A stretch of 64,000 nt of DNA from positions 1,612,001-1,676,000 of the forward strand of contig CBDHHD010000016.1 of assembly GCA_965263285.1 (NCBI GenBank). Direction: 5' to 3'. The stretch's first letter is position 1; each line of letters starts with the position of its first letter. Source of the stretch: JASGCP01 sp965263285. GTDB taxonomy: Bacteria > Bacteroidota > Bacteroidia > Chitinophagales > Chitinophagaceae. Below are positions 25,301 to 34,165 of the stretch, piece by piece. The translations under genes were made by a program, and so were the position numbers. The notes below the pieces were generated by a model. That model made no database searches. It saw only the letters and a program-made list of their open reading frames with translations, and was not told the origin of the DNA.

Positions 25301-27586
25301 CTAAGAAGCTATAGATACATATATTTTATTCTTATCAATAATATGATGATTTAAAAGTATTTCAAAATAAAACCAACCTTGATGCATAAAATTTGACATG
25401 CCAATAACAACTTTTTCAGCAGTAATAGGAAACCGAAACATGAGATGACCTTTTGCATTATAAAAATTAATACTAAAATCCTGATAAGGTTTCACTTGAA
25501 ATGGCAACTGAATTATCACACCCGTATCATCTGTTAAAACAAATGGTGAATAATGCTCTTGAACATCTAAAAGAGGTGTAATAAGAAATAAACTATCTAC
25601 TCGCTTCTTTATTTTATCCGATAAAGGTTGTACTGCAAACGACAATAGCTGTTGTTTAGTTAAGTGAGTAGAACGATGATACATGTATAATCGTCTCTTA
25701 TTGAATAATACTATAGTATTTATAGACTTTATCGGCTTTATATAAGAATCATTATAAGATATATGAGACAATTCAGAAGATGATGGTTCAACATAAGATA
25801 TACGAGGTATATCACTTAATTTATTAATATAAATGAGTGTTTTAGCAATAGTTGTTTTAGTTTCTCCACTCTTTAATATATAGGCAATACGATAATAAAT
25901 ATGGTCAAATGGCAGATTTGATTTATAATAAAACACATGATGATTATTAGCAATATTATAAATTGTTCTAAACCCAATAACACTATCAAATGATCTCTGT
26001 ATTTCAATATGATCAAGACCATCAATATTCTGTACCCCTTGAATCACTACTTGATTAGTGGCACTAATTAAATATGCATTCCAGTCTAACTCATTTTCAC
26101 TTCTATTTTGTACTTTATTCTGTATACCCAAAGAATGATTAGGCACTCTTATTGAGATTGACAAATTTGACTGATTTATCAATGTATCTTCTTCTACTTG
26201 GCCGTTAGATAGAATAGCATTATCATTAAGTTCACTTTGTTGAGATGAGTGAGATGCTATATGAGATAAATCCTGTAAAGGAGTCACTTCTGTCATATAG
26301 TGTTCCTCTAATGGCACCATAACAATCTTTTTTGCCTGAGACAAATAAAAACTATTATTATTTAATACATAATAGATTCTAAAATAACCAAAATTATAAA
26401 GCAAATTCAAATAAATAGAATCCACTAACTGGCTAGGGTTATAAATACTATAAATGGTTTTAAATCCAATCAAGCTGTCATTAGACTGCTGAATATTCAT
26501 TTGCAATGTTGACTTATAATACGGATTATTATACAATAATTTAAGTTGATGAGAAGGCAGTAAAAAAGCCTCAAAATCTAGTTTGCCATTACTTCTTACC
26601 AATGTCGAAGTGTCTTTAAATATAGTAGGGTGTTCATTTTCAATTTCATTACTATTCATCTCATCTCCACTACTTTTATCTTTAACATTCCCTATTATAG
26701 TAGAGTGCATATCTAATCCTCCTACTTCTGTTATATTTGTAAAAATAGAATGACCATTTTCAAGAGAATAACGCATTCTATAATATCCTTTATCTTTTAA
26801 GAAGTTTTTACTTTGATCTTGGAAATAAAAGCTATAAAACATTTTAATGGGCAAATGAGAAACTGTTTTAAAATCACCGTCTCTCTTATTAGCATATTCT
26901 AATACAATAGCATTACAATTTCTAAAAAGATTCACATATGATAAAACGATAAAGTTATATGGCAACAATTGTATCATGTATTGAAAAGCAGAATCGGGAT
27001 CATTTAGAAAATTTAAGTAAAATTTTTTAAATACAGATTCTATTTTTTGCTTTATCTCGTTTTGTATGCCCGCATGATTAGAATAAAGCGCATCAGTTGA
27101 TTCATTATTTTGACCCAATTGCGCTTGATTCATAGATACATTTTTATTATCATTTACTAATGAAGATGGTGAGCCCTGTACAAGATGATGATCATTACTT
27201 TGATCATATAATTCATTATTTGATATACTTGTTATATCTGTTAATGAGTCAAAAACAACAGCCCTCTTAGCTTTTGTATAAAAACTATCCAATCTGTTAT
27301 TCATATAGAAAATTCGATAATAAACTGGCTGCATATCTATATTATCTAAATATTCAAACTCTCTTCTACTAGGATTAGGCACAGTCAGAATCGTTTTAAA
27401 CTCCTTATTATCAAACGACCTTTGAATAAATACCGATTTGCTATTTGGATAAGTATTTTTATAAACAATTTTTACCATGTGCAAATTAACAATCGAAGCA
27501 CTTAACCAAAAAGACGGATATGTTTGCCCATATCCACAGAAAAAAGAAAAAAGAAAAAAGAAAAAAGAAAAATATTTTTTCAACAT
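25301..27586 (-). CDS. Large secreted protein with repeated beta-rich modules
   Basis: A 761-residue exported protein of unknown function. A signal peptide (YFSFFFFLFSFFCGYGQ, cleavage near residue 21) is followed by at least four related modules. Each has an IQ-RSFD---F-TI motif followed by a YYRI-Y strand: IQRSFDNKEFKTIL...YYRIFYM (about 50-95), a weaker copy near 215-270, QQSNDSLIGFKTIY...FRIYYV (about 365-405), and IQRSFDSVIGFRTIY...YYRIAYI (about 530-570). These look like fibronectin-III or sandwich folds seen in Bacteroidota gliding and secretion-associated proteins. The C-terminal domain (INFYNAKGHLMFRFP ... GWFYFEIL) has a sandwich pattern but no clear sorting signal. Low-complexity Ser/Asn-rich linkers separate the modules. 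It converges with the GH25 gene without any spacer. Confidence 0.6.
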   Translation of the reverse strand: MLKKYFSFFFFLFSFFCGYGQTYPSFWLSASIVNLHMVKIVYKNTYPNSKSVFIQRSFDNKEFKTILTVPNPSRREFEYLDNIDMQPVYYRIFYMNNRLDSFYTKAKRAVVFDSLTDITSISNNELYDQSNDHHLVQGSPSSLVNDNKNVSMNQAQLGQNNESTDALYSNHAGIQNEIKQKIESVFKKFYLNFLNDPDSAFQYMIQLLPYNFIVLSYVNLFRNCNAIVLEYANKRDGDFKTVSHLPIKMFYSFYFQDQSKNFLKDKGYYRMRYSLENGHSIFTNITEVGGLDMHSTIIGNVKDKSSGDEMNSNEIENEHPTIFKDTSTLVRSNGKLDFEAFLLPSHQLKLLYNNPYYKSTLQMNIQQSNDSLIGFKTIYSIYNPSQLVDSIYLNLLYNFGYFRIYYVLNNNSFYLSQAKKIVMVPLEEHYMTEVTPLQDLSHIASHSSQQSELNDNAILSNGQVEEDTLINQSNLSISIRVPNHSLGIQNKVQNRSENELDWNAYLISATNQVVIQGVQNIDGLDHIEIQRSFDSVIGFRTIYNIANNHHVFYYKSNLPFDHIYYRIAYILKSGETKTTIAKTLIYINKLSDIPRISYVEPSSSELSHISYNDSYIKPIKSINTIVLFNKRRLYMYHRSTHLTKQQLLSFAVQPLSDKIKKRVDSLFLITPLLDVQEHYSPFVLTDDTGVIIQLPFQVKPYQDFSINFYNAKGHLMFRFPITAEKVVIGMSNFMHQGWFYFEILLNHHIIDKNKIYVSIAS

Positions 27587-27643
27587 TTAAAAAAGCATTA
27601 CAAAAGAAAAAAGAAAAAATAAAAATACAATTTTTTATTGACA

Positions 27644-27927
27644 GGTTACTTCCTTTTTTCAGGTGCTAATAAATCTTTAACAAATACAATTTTTGCAACT
27701 ACGCATGTATAGGTTAATAGTAATCATTCAGGTACATATTCATTTTCTCATATCTTTTTTTTCTTTTGCCTTGATACAAAAGAAAAAAATAAGCCATCAG
27801 ATACTCCCTAGTATTTCCATGTTTATAATTATTCGATCATCAACATACTTAATTAAACCTATTGAGTTAGTTAAGTAATTACAGTTACAATTGTATTTTT
27901 CTTAGCACCTGCAAAAAGGATGTAACC
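27644..27927 (+). mobile_element. Degenerate palindromic element, copy G, with 7/8 target duplication
   Basis: A 284-bp divergent member with ends GGTTACTTCCTTTTTTCAGG and CTGCAAAAAGGATGTAACC, and the purine hairpin TTCTTTTGCCTTGATACAAA within. The flanking octamers TATTGACA (27636-27643) and TCTTGACA (27928-27935) differ at one base, consistent with an old 8-bp duplication. The central stem is lost. An internal CTATTGAGTTAGTTAAGTAA stretch is shared (in complement) with copy F. Runs of AAAAAAGAAAAAAG lie between it and the secreted-protein start. Confidence 0.7.
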
Positions 27928-27951
27928 TCTTGACATAGAAGAAAACACTTA

Positions 27952-29103
27952 CTATACTTTTATATATATTTTCTTTCTATTCAATAGATACACAAATATA
28001 TAGAAAAAGCACACAAAAAAAATGGCGTACAAAAGAGATCCTAATTTAGGAGCATTCGGAAATAGCGGGGCACAAACAAATGTATAAAACCAAGACAAAG
28101 GATTTAAATATGACACTCCTATCTCTTTTACTCCACTAGGAATACGAATAATCCATAAAACACGCGGGAGAATTCCTGCTAGTATATAAACGAATAATGC
28201 ATTCTTACCAAAGCAAGTGCAAAAATAAGCCCATCGTCTTGGCTTAGGTTTAAATTCAATTAGATATACCATAGAGCTTAATACAAGCGTTGCCAAACCA
28301 GAAGTATATATTGTATAACTACTAGTCCATATCTTTTTAATAATTGGGAAACCTTGCCCCAAAAAATAACCACCCAAAAACAATAATAACCCTACAAAAA
28401 ATAAATGTGCAAGCATATCTATATTCTTTCCTTTATCTCGTATATATTGACCTATTAAATATCCAATAATAACCTGCACAACAGCGGCTGGTGTGCTCAT
28501 AAATCCTTCTGGATCAAATGCAATACCTTCCCCATGATACATGTGAGACGCCCCTAATATCATTTTGTCATAATAAGTACCAAACCAACCTGCAATAGAA
28601 TAAGGGTCTTGCGGATTCATTATATAACATAATATCCAATATCCCACAAGAATACATATACTTATTATATATATCCATCGCTTAGAAGCATAAAAAATAA
28701 TCACGCTAGCAAGTGCATAACAAATAGCAATGCGTTGCAGTACACCTAATACGCGTACATAGTCCCATGGTTTAAAAACTAATACATTATTTTGCCACCA
28801 TAAAAAAGGCATCCAATTTAATGTTAACCCAATAAGAAAAATAAGTACAGATCGTTTTATAATTTTTTTCCAAAAAAAACTATGTGGCTTTGTTTTAAAC
28901 GAAGGAATTACAAAAGCCATCGCATTTCCAACAGCAAATAAGAAAAATGGGAACACTAAATCTGTTGGAGTACAGCCAACCCAAGGAGAATGGTCTAATG
29001 GAGCAAAAACATAATCCCAACTACCTGGATTATTTACTAATATCATAAGAGCAACAGTGGCTCCTCTAAATACATCTAAAGACGCATATCTCTCTTTTTG
29101 CAT
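27952..29103 (-). CDS. DUF1624/HGSNAT-like membrane acyltransferase
   Basis: A 383-residue polytopic membrane protein of the heparan-alpha-glucosaminide N-acetyltransferase-like (DUF1624/DUF5009) family. The diagnostic opening YASLDVFRGATVALMILVNNPGSW (residues about 6-29) is followed by CTPTDLVFPFFLFAVGNAMAF and about ten hydrophobic helices, with VLQRIAICYALASVI near 120-135. Family members transfer acetyl groups across the membrane onto sugars, or act in N-acetylglucosamine uptake (NagX). No sugar catabolic genes lie next to it, so the substrate is unknown. Length is typical (about 370-390). It is flanked by element copies G and H and stands alone. Confidence 0.85.
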   Translation of the reverse strand: MQKERYASLDVFRGATVALMILVNNPGSWDYVFAPLDHSPWVGCTPTDLVFPFFLFAVGNAMAFVIPSFKTKPHSFFWKKIIKRSVLIFLIGLTLNWMPFLWWQNNVLVFKPWDYVRVLGVLQRIAICYALASVIIFYASKRWIYIISICILVGYWILCYIMNPQDPYSIAGWFGTYYDKMILGASHMYHGEGIAFDPEGFMSTPAAVVQVIIGYLIGQYIRDKGKNIDMLAHLFFVGLLLFLGGYFLGQGFPIIKKIWTSSYTIYTSGLATLVLSSMVYLIEFKPKPRRWAYFCTCFGKNALFVYILAGILPRVLWIIRIPSGVKEIGVSYLNPLSWFYTFVCAPLFPNAPKLGSLLYAIFFVCFFYIFVYLLNRKKIYIKV

Positions 29104-29249
29104 GCGATATTATTTTTAAATACCAAAATTACTGTTTTTTTTAACCACATGATTAAAACTAAATAGTAAATTATTTATTTTTTTTTACTACTATATTTCT
29201 TATATTACATGCTGAATGTAAGTTGTAAGTAGTGTATTGTTATTTTTAT

Positions 29250-29688
29250 GGCTACATCTTTTTTTGAGGTGCTGAGAGCATTGATTATTAAATAAATATA
29301 AACATGGATATAATAGGAAATATTTGATAAGGACTGCCCTTAGATAAAGAGCTTTACAAAACAAGGCGCGCGGAGTGACCAGCGAGAATGTGGAGGTGGA
29401 AGTTTTTTTATATATACATTGTTATGATGACCATAAGGTGCTTACATAAAAGATATCTATGGATAAGCTCATCATAACAATGTATGCCTAACCACCTCCC
29501 ATTCATTCTCTCTAGTGTAGCGAGTCGTAGTTTTGTAGCTCTTTATCTGTAGGCTTGATTTTTTCTTTGTTTCTTTCTTTTGTATCAAGACAAAAGAAAG
29601 AAAAAGATATAAAAAAAACGAATGCTAAATTATACATGAGTAGTTTCAAAAACACACCTATCCCAGCATCTCAAAAAAAGATGTAGCC
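29250..29688 (+). mobile_element. Palindromic core element, copy H, with exact 8-bp target duplication
   Basis: A 439-bp core copy with ends GGCTACATCTTTTTTTGAGG and TCTCAAAAAAAGATGTAGCC. It is flanked by identical ATTTTTAT octamers (29242-29249 and 29689-29696). Several positions differ from the consensus on both arms, for example the stem changes to ATTGTTATGATGA/TCATCATAACAAT, a compensated pair. The copy stands in an otherwise featureless 715-bp gap between the DUF1624 gene start and the lipoprotein gene. Confidence 0.92.
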
Positions 29689-29818
29689 ATTTTTATAGTT
29701 AATTATTTATTAATCTATTATAATATTACATTTGTGTTTTTTTTAATATACTAAAGTTAAAAAAACATGTATAAAAAAAGATATATCTTATAAATATTTT
29801 AAATGAACCATTATACTT

Positions 29819-30505
29819 ATGTTATTTATATTATTACTTTTTTTATTTTTTTCTTGTCAAAAGAGCTCTACCGTTCCTAATTATTATCCTATTAGAGTAA
29901 ACAACGAATGGAGATATAATAGCTCAAGGTTAGGGGCGTCTTTTGTAAGTAGCTCTATTGTCTCAAATAAGACAATTAGTTTTAATAACACATTACCTAA
30001 TTTCTATAAAATAAATTATATAGGAGATTACACAAATTACCCTAATGTAGTAACAGATAGTTTTTATGCAATCAATAATGGATATATATATGAAGGAATA
30101 TCTTATTCTATTGCAGATACGGTTGTTCAATTTGCGTACACTCTTTTAAGCAAGACACCTGCCGTGGGAACATCTATTATTAATAATACAGCTGGTTCTA
30201 TTAAAGTAGGTGGTAATCCTATTAATACCATTTACGATACAAGCACTGTTATAGCCAATGACTTATCTTTGCAGGTGAATGGAATTACTTATCAAAATGT
30301 ATATAAGATATATGTAAGTGCTTGGGTGAACCCTCCTTCAACAGGACTTGATCCTTTCCCGATTTATAATCAAATATTTTACCTTGCTCCTAATATAGGG
30401 GTGATTCAATTTCAAGTGTATAAGTTTTCTCTTATACAAACTAAACCTCCTTTTGTACCTATTTATATAGATACCTTGACATTACGATCGGCGTTTATCT
30501 TTTAA
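29819..30505 (+). CDS. Putative lipoprotein
   Basis: A 228-residue protein with a short signal helix MLFILLLFLFFSC ending in a lipobox (LFFSC, lipidated Cys13), so it is expected to sit in the inner or outer membrane facing the periplasm. The mature part is rich in Asn, Ser, Thr and Tyr with alternating beta-strand patterns (NGYIYEGISYS, IYDTSTVIANDLSLQVNG). The opening PNYYPIRVNNEWRY resembles the start of small Bacteroidota lipoproteins annotated as hypothetical, in which a PxxxGNxWxY motif begins a beta domain. No enzyme motif is seen. It is convergent with korB (6 bp between stops). Confidence 0.65.
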   Translation: MLFILLLFLFFSCQKSSTVPNYYPIRVNNEWRYNSSRLGASFVSSSIVSNKTISFNNTLPNFYKINYIGDYTNYPNVVTDSFYAINNGYIYEGISYSIADTVVQFAYTLLSKTPAVGTSIINNTAGSIKVGGNPINTIYDTSTVIANDLSLQVNGITYQNVYKIYVSAWVNPPSTGLDPFPIYNQIFYLAPNIGVIQFQVYKFSLIQTKPPFVPIYIDTLTLRSAFIF

Positions 30506-30511
30506 TTGAGA

Positions 30512-31546
30512 TTATATAATGGTCCAAGTTTCTTTACCTGTAACAAAGGTTTGTAGTTTTTTATGCCCTTTTTCTCGTATAGCTATGTTTATTTGTTGTT
30601 GAAGCATATCTTCATAACAAGGTCGTTGTGATTGAAAAAAAACACCAAATGGGCGGGGAAAATTTTCTTTTGAATAGGTATAGTCAAATAGTCGAGTAAG
30701 CGTCTGAGCCTTATATATATCTGTTTCGTTATGAATCCAGCAATCAGAAACACTACAGTCACTATTAATAGAAACCACAAGGGGGGATAATCCATCTAAT
30801 TTAATTCCTTTGTCTTTATTTTTCCCAAATAATAAAGGTTTATTATGTTCAAGGAAAATGGTATGGTCAGCCTTACTATCTTTTTCTGTAAATATTTCGA
30901 AAGCTTCATCATTAAATATGTTACAGTTTTGATATACTTCTACAAAAGAAGCCCCCCTATGTTGATGGGACCGCAATAGTATATTTTGTAGATGCTTGGG
31001 ATCTCTATCCATGGTACGAGCTATAAAGCTAGCGTCTGCTCCTAGCGCTAAGGCTAAAGGATTAAATGGATGGTCAATGCTCCCCATGGGTGTACTTTTG
31101 GTAATTTTATTTGTTTCGCTTGTAGGCGAATATTGCCCTTTGGTGAGTCCATATATTTGATTATTAAAGAGCAATATATTTACATTAAAATTTCTTCTTA
31201 ATAAATGTATAGTATGATTACCCCCAATACTTAACGCATCTCCATCGCCGGTAACAATCCATACGCTCAATTGGGGATTGATTGCTTTTACTCCACTTGC
31301 AATGGCTGTAGCGCGACCGTGGATGCTATGCATTCCAAAAGTGTTCATGTAATAGGGGAATCGAGAAGAACATCCTATGCCACTAATAATTACAAAGTTT
31401 TCACGAGGTATTCCTAAGGTAGGGAATACTTTTTGCACCTGTGCTAAAATAGCGTAGTCGCCACAGCCTGGGCACCACCTAATTTCTTGGTCTGTAATAA
31501 AATCTTTAGGAGTGAGCGTAGGAATAGGGGTTACATTAGTTGTCAT
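30512..31546 (-). CDS. korB: 2-oxoacid:ferredoxin oxidoreductase, beta subunit
   Basis: A 344-residue thiamine-diphosphate-binding beta subunit of 2-oxoglutarate (or related 2-oxoacid):ferredoxin oxidoreductase, converting 2-oxoglutarate, CoA and oxidised ferredoxin to succinyl-CoA and CO2. The cluster motif RWCPGCGDYAIL is at residues 23-34, GIGCSSRFPYYMNTFGMHSIHGRA at 56-79, and the TPP/Mg motif GDGDALSIGGNH at 100-111 with FNNQIYGLTKGQYSPTS after it. Length is typical. The alpha subunit gene korA, normally immediately upstream, is missing; here a PAP2 phosphatase gene overlaps the start by four bases (ATGA). The partner must be elsewhere in the genome. Confidence 0.92.
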   Translation of the reverse strand: MTTNVTPIPTLTPKDFITDQEIRWCPGCGDYAILAQVQKVFPTLGIPRENFVIISGIGCSSRFPYYMNTFGMHSIHGRATAIASGVKAINPQLSVWIVTGDGDALSIGGNHTIHLLRRNFNVNILLFNNQIYGLTKGQYSPTSETNKITKSTPMGSIDHPFNPLALALGADASFIARTMDRDPKHLQNILLRSHQHRGASFVEVYQNCNIFNDEAFEIFTEKDSKADHTIFLEHNKPLLFGKNKDKGIKLDGLSPLVVSINSDCSVSDCWIHNETDIYKAQTLTRLFDYTYSKENFPRPFGVFFQSQRPCYEDMLQQQINIAIREKGHKKLQTFVTGKETWTII

Positions 31547-32208
31547 ACGGAATGAGTAATAGGGTGAGATAAAGTAGGGTTATTTTTTTTTTCTATCTTA
31601 GACAAATAAAAATAACAGGTGTATATGCTACTTATTGTCCAACCAATTAGAAAGCCTAATATACCCCCTGCAACAACATCAATAGGGTAGTGTACACCTA
31701 CATATACTTGTGCATACGAGATAGTAAATGCCCAAAACCAAAATAGATATCTCCATTTTTTTATATATGATTTTAGTGTGTATACAAAAAAAGTAGCCGC
31801 AGCATAATGATTGGCAGCATGAGAAGAAGTAAAGCTTGGGTTCCCCGGACAATAAGAAAGTAGCAATCTTTCTTTTGCCATTATAATAGGATCTTGACAA
31901 GGGCGTGGGCGATGTATCCACCATTTAATAACTGTGCTACTAAGTTGGTCGCTAATGGTAAGCGTAATAGCAATAAATATAAACCAAGGAATGGTTCTTG
32001 TTTTAAACTTTATAATGCTAAATACAAATAAGAAAATATATAATGGGATCCAGGTGCTAGGTGTTCTCCACCAAGGCATAAGCCAATCTAAAAATCTAAT
32101 ATGTAATTGAGTATTTAGAAAAAGAAAAAAACTTTTATCCCATTGATCGATGATGTGCCAAGAAAGTAATAGTAATATATGCATGGGAGTATATAAAAGT
32201 TTAAACAA
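31543..32208 (-). CDS. PAP2-superfamily membrane phosphatase
   Basis: A 221-residue polytopic membrane protein with the three PAP2 signature blocks: KWWIHRPRP (about 113-121), SFTSSHAANHYAAA (about 145-158) and YVGVHYPIDVVAGGILG (about 185-201). Such enzymes dephosphorylate undecaprenyl pyrophosphate, phosphatidylglycerophosphate or lipid A. The substrate cannot be told from sequence; the small size and short N-terminus (WDKSFFLFLNTQLHIRFLDWLMPWWR) fit Bacteroidota undecaprenyl-diphosphatase-like PAP2 proteins. Its stop overlaps korB by four bases, so it is translationally coupled to an apparently unrelated enzyme. Starting at the second Met (residue 9) is possible. Confidence 0.85.
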   Translation of the reverse strand: MFKLLYTPMHILLLLSWHIIDQWDKSFFLFLNTQLHIRFLDWLMPWWRTPSTWIPLYIFLFVFSIIKFKTRTIPWFIFIAITLTISDQLSSTVIKWWIHRPRPCQDPIIMAKERLLLSYCPGNPSFTSSHAANHYAAATFFVYTLKSYIKKWRYLFWFWAFTISYAQVYVGVHYPIDVVAGGILGFLIGWTISSIYTCYFYLSKIEKKNNPTLSHPITHSV

Positions 32209-32394
32209 ATGATAAAAAAAATGGCACTCACAAAGGTAGAAAAATATTTGTATCTTAGATACGAATTAATTTGTGATTATTTTTTGTATAGTACTTATCT
32301 CTCAGCGCTGCATGTATACAAAGCAAAAATATTGCTAATGATTGAGTTAACTAAGTAGTTATGTATAATTTAATGCTTACATGATCTATTTTTT

Positions 32395-32425
32395 TTACCT
32401 TAGCACCTCAAAAAAGGTTTTAACT
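32395..32425. repeat. Relic of a core-element right end
   Basis: TACCTTAGCACCTCAAAAAAG followed by GTTTTAAC is the right-end signature of the core family without a matching left end. A similar isolated relic (TTTTACCTTAGC and GATGTAG) lies at about 35578-35606 between the ABC ATPase and the phosphatase genes. The remaining 32209-32394 is AT-rich with nothing I recognise. Confidence 0.45.
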
Positions 32426-32449
32426 CATACACTCAATTAATTTTGCAAT

Positions 32450-34138
32450 ATGAATTCGTTACCTATTATATTTAGATTTGCTCCTTCTCCTACCGGCGTA
32501 TTACATTTAGGCGGTGTTCGTACAGCCTTATATAATTTTTTATTAGCAAAAAAGCAAAAGGGCAAAATGATTATCCGTATAGAAGATACAGATCAAACGC
32601 GGTGGGTAGAAGGAGCAGAAGAGTATATTTATCAATCTTTACAATGGTGTGGTATTGTATATGATGAAAGTCCAGTTACTTCTCCTTTACTTAAACAGTC
32701 TATTAGAAAAGAGAGGGGCATTTATAAGAGGTACGCACAGCAGTTGATTGATAAGGGCTTTGCTTATTATGCTTTTGATTCTCCTGCCGATTTAGAAGCT
32801 CAAAGAAAACAAAATCCTAATTTCTTATATCATCATGGGAATCGATTGCAATTAAAAAATTCCCTTTCTCTATCTCCCACTGAGGTGCAAGATCTACTTT
32901 CACAAGAGACATCTTATACGATTCGTATTAAAATACCTCCACATGAGCATATTGTATTAAAAGATGAATTAAGAGGAGATATTATATTTGATAGCTCATT
33001 GATAGATGATAAAATATTATTGAAGTCTGATGGAATGCCTACTTATCATTTAGCGGTGGTAGTAGATGACAAAGAAATGGGGATCACCGATGTGTGTAGA
33101 GGGGAAGAATGGTTGCCTAGTGCTCCTATTCATATTTTATTATGGCGTTATCTATTTCCTGATCACAGTCCTACAAGATGGATACATTTACCTTTAATTT
33201 TAAAACCTAATGGAAAGGGTAAATTAAGCAAGAGAGATGGGATGCGTGTGAATATAGAGACAAATCAATTAGAAAAAGGATTAGATTTTCCTATTTCTCC
33301 ACTTGCATTTAATGATGCAAAGAATGATAAGATGTCATATATAGGATTTCAGCAAATAGGTTTTTTGCCAGAAGCTTTTATTAATTATTTAGCTTTGTTG
33401 GGATGGAATAATGGATCAAAGCAAGAGTTATTTACTTTGCAGGAACTAATAGAACAGTTTTCTATTTCTCATATTCATCATCATGGGGCTGTTTTTGATT
33501 ATAATAAAGCAAAATGGATGAATCACGAATGGATAAAAAGAATGCCTGCTCTTGATTTAGTGCCACATATCTTACAATTATGGGATAGCAACAAAAAAGA
33601 AATATTCACACAAGAAGATACTTGTTTGTATAAAATGCTTTTCCAAAAAACATCTCCAGGATGCATTCAACAAGACATTCAGTTGTTAAAGCGATGTTAT
33701 GAAAAAGGGATTTTAACAAAGGGAGAAAAACGATTCATCGCTTTAGTAGACAAAGTAAAACATCGTTGTCATTTATTGAAAGATTTTGAGAAAGAGTTGT
33801 ACTATTTATTTGTTCATCTTTCATTTGCTTCTGACAAAAAGCAAGATTATCAGCAAAAGGTAGAGGCAAAAAAAATATTTTTTAAAGCTTTATATGATAG
33901 ATGGGAGAAAACAGATGACCAATATTGGATAGAGTCGAATACCTCTCATGTAAATTATTGTATGCGTACGCTTGTAGATGTGGCCAATCAACATGGATAT
34001 AAAGCAAATGAAGTAAAGTTGCCATTGCGATTAATATTAGTAGGAGATACCTATGGTTTAGATGTGATGGAAATTATTTTATTGCTTGGAAAAGAGGAGA
34101 CATTAAAACGAATAAATACTTGTTTACATATTGAATGA
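32450..34138 (+). CDS. gltX: Glutamyl-tRNA synthetase
   Basis: A 562-residue class I synthetase charging tRNA-Glu. The HIGH-type motif is PSPTGVLHLGG (residues about 11-21) and the KMSKS-type loop is KLSKRDG (258-264), preceded by WIHLPLILKPNGKGK. The C-terminal anticodon-binding helices follow (WMNHEWIKRM, then a long helical tail). It is longer than the usual 465-510 residues. The extra length appears spread over the region after the KMSKS loop and the C-terminal third, as in other Bacteroidota GltX. A TAATTTTG box lies five bases before the ATG. Alone in its direction; gltX and coaD converge (27 bp between them). Confidence 0.95.
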   Translation: MNSLPIIFRFAPSPTGVLHLGGVRTALYNFLLAKKQKGKMIIRIEDTDQTRWVEGAEEYIYQSLQWCGIVYDESPVTSPLLKQSIRKERGIYKRYAQQLIDKGFAYYAFDSPADLEAQRKQNPNFLYHHGNRLQLKNSLSLSPTEVQDLLSQETSYTIRIKIPPHEHIVLKDELRGDIIFDSSLIDDKILLKSDGMPTYHLAVVVDDKEMGITDVCRGEEWLPSAPIHILLWRYLFPDHSPTRWIHLPLILKPNGKGKLSKRDGMRVNIETNQLEKGLDFPISPLAFNDAKNDKMSYIGFQQIGFLPEAFINYLALLGWNNGSKQELFTLQELIEQFSISHIHHHGAVFDYNKAKWMNHEWIKRMPALDLVPHILQLWDSNKKEIFTQEDTCLYKMLFQKTSPGCIQQDIQLLKRCYEKGILTKGEKRFIALVDKVKHRCHLLKDFEKELYYLFVHLSFASDKKQDYQQKVEAKKIFFKALYDRWEKTDDQYWIESNTSHVNYCMRTLVDVANQHGYKANEVKLPLRLILVGDTYGLDVMEIILLLGKEETLKRINTCLHIE

Positions 34139-34165
34139 GCCATTAGTAATTGAAAAATAATTAAT

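Noticed and set aside
25301..27586. T9SS sorting signal at the C-terminus of the large secreted protein
   Set aside because: The tail has sandwich-like strands but no recognisable C-terminal sorting motif, so I did not claim T9SS secretion.
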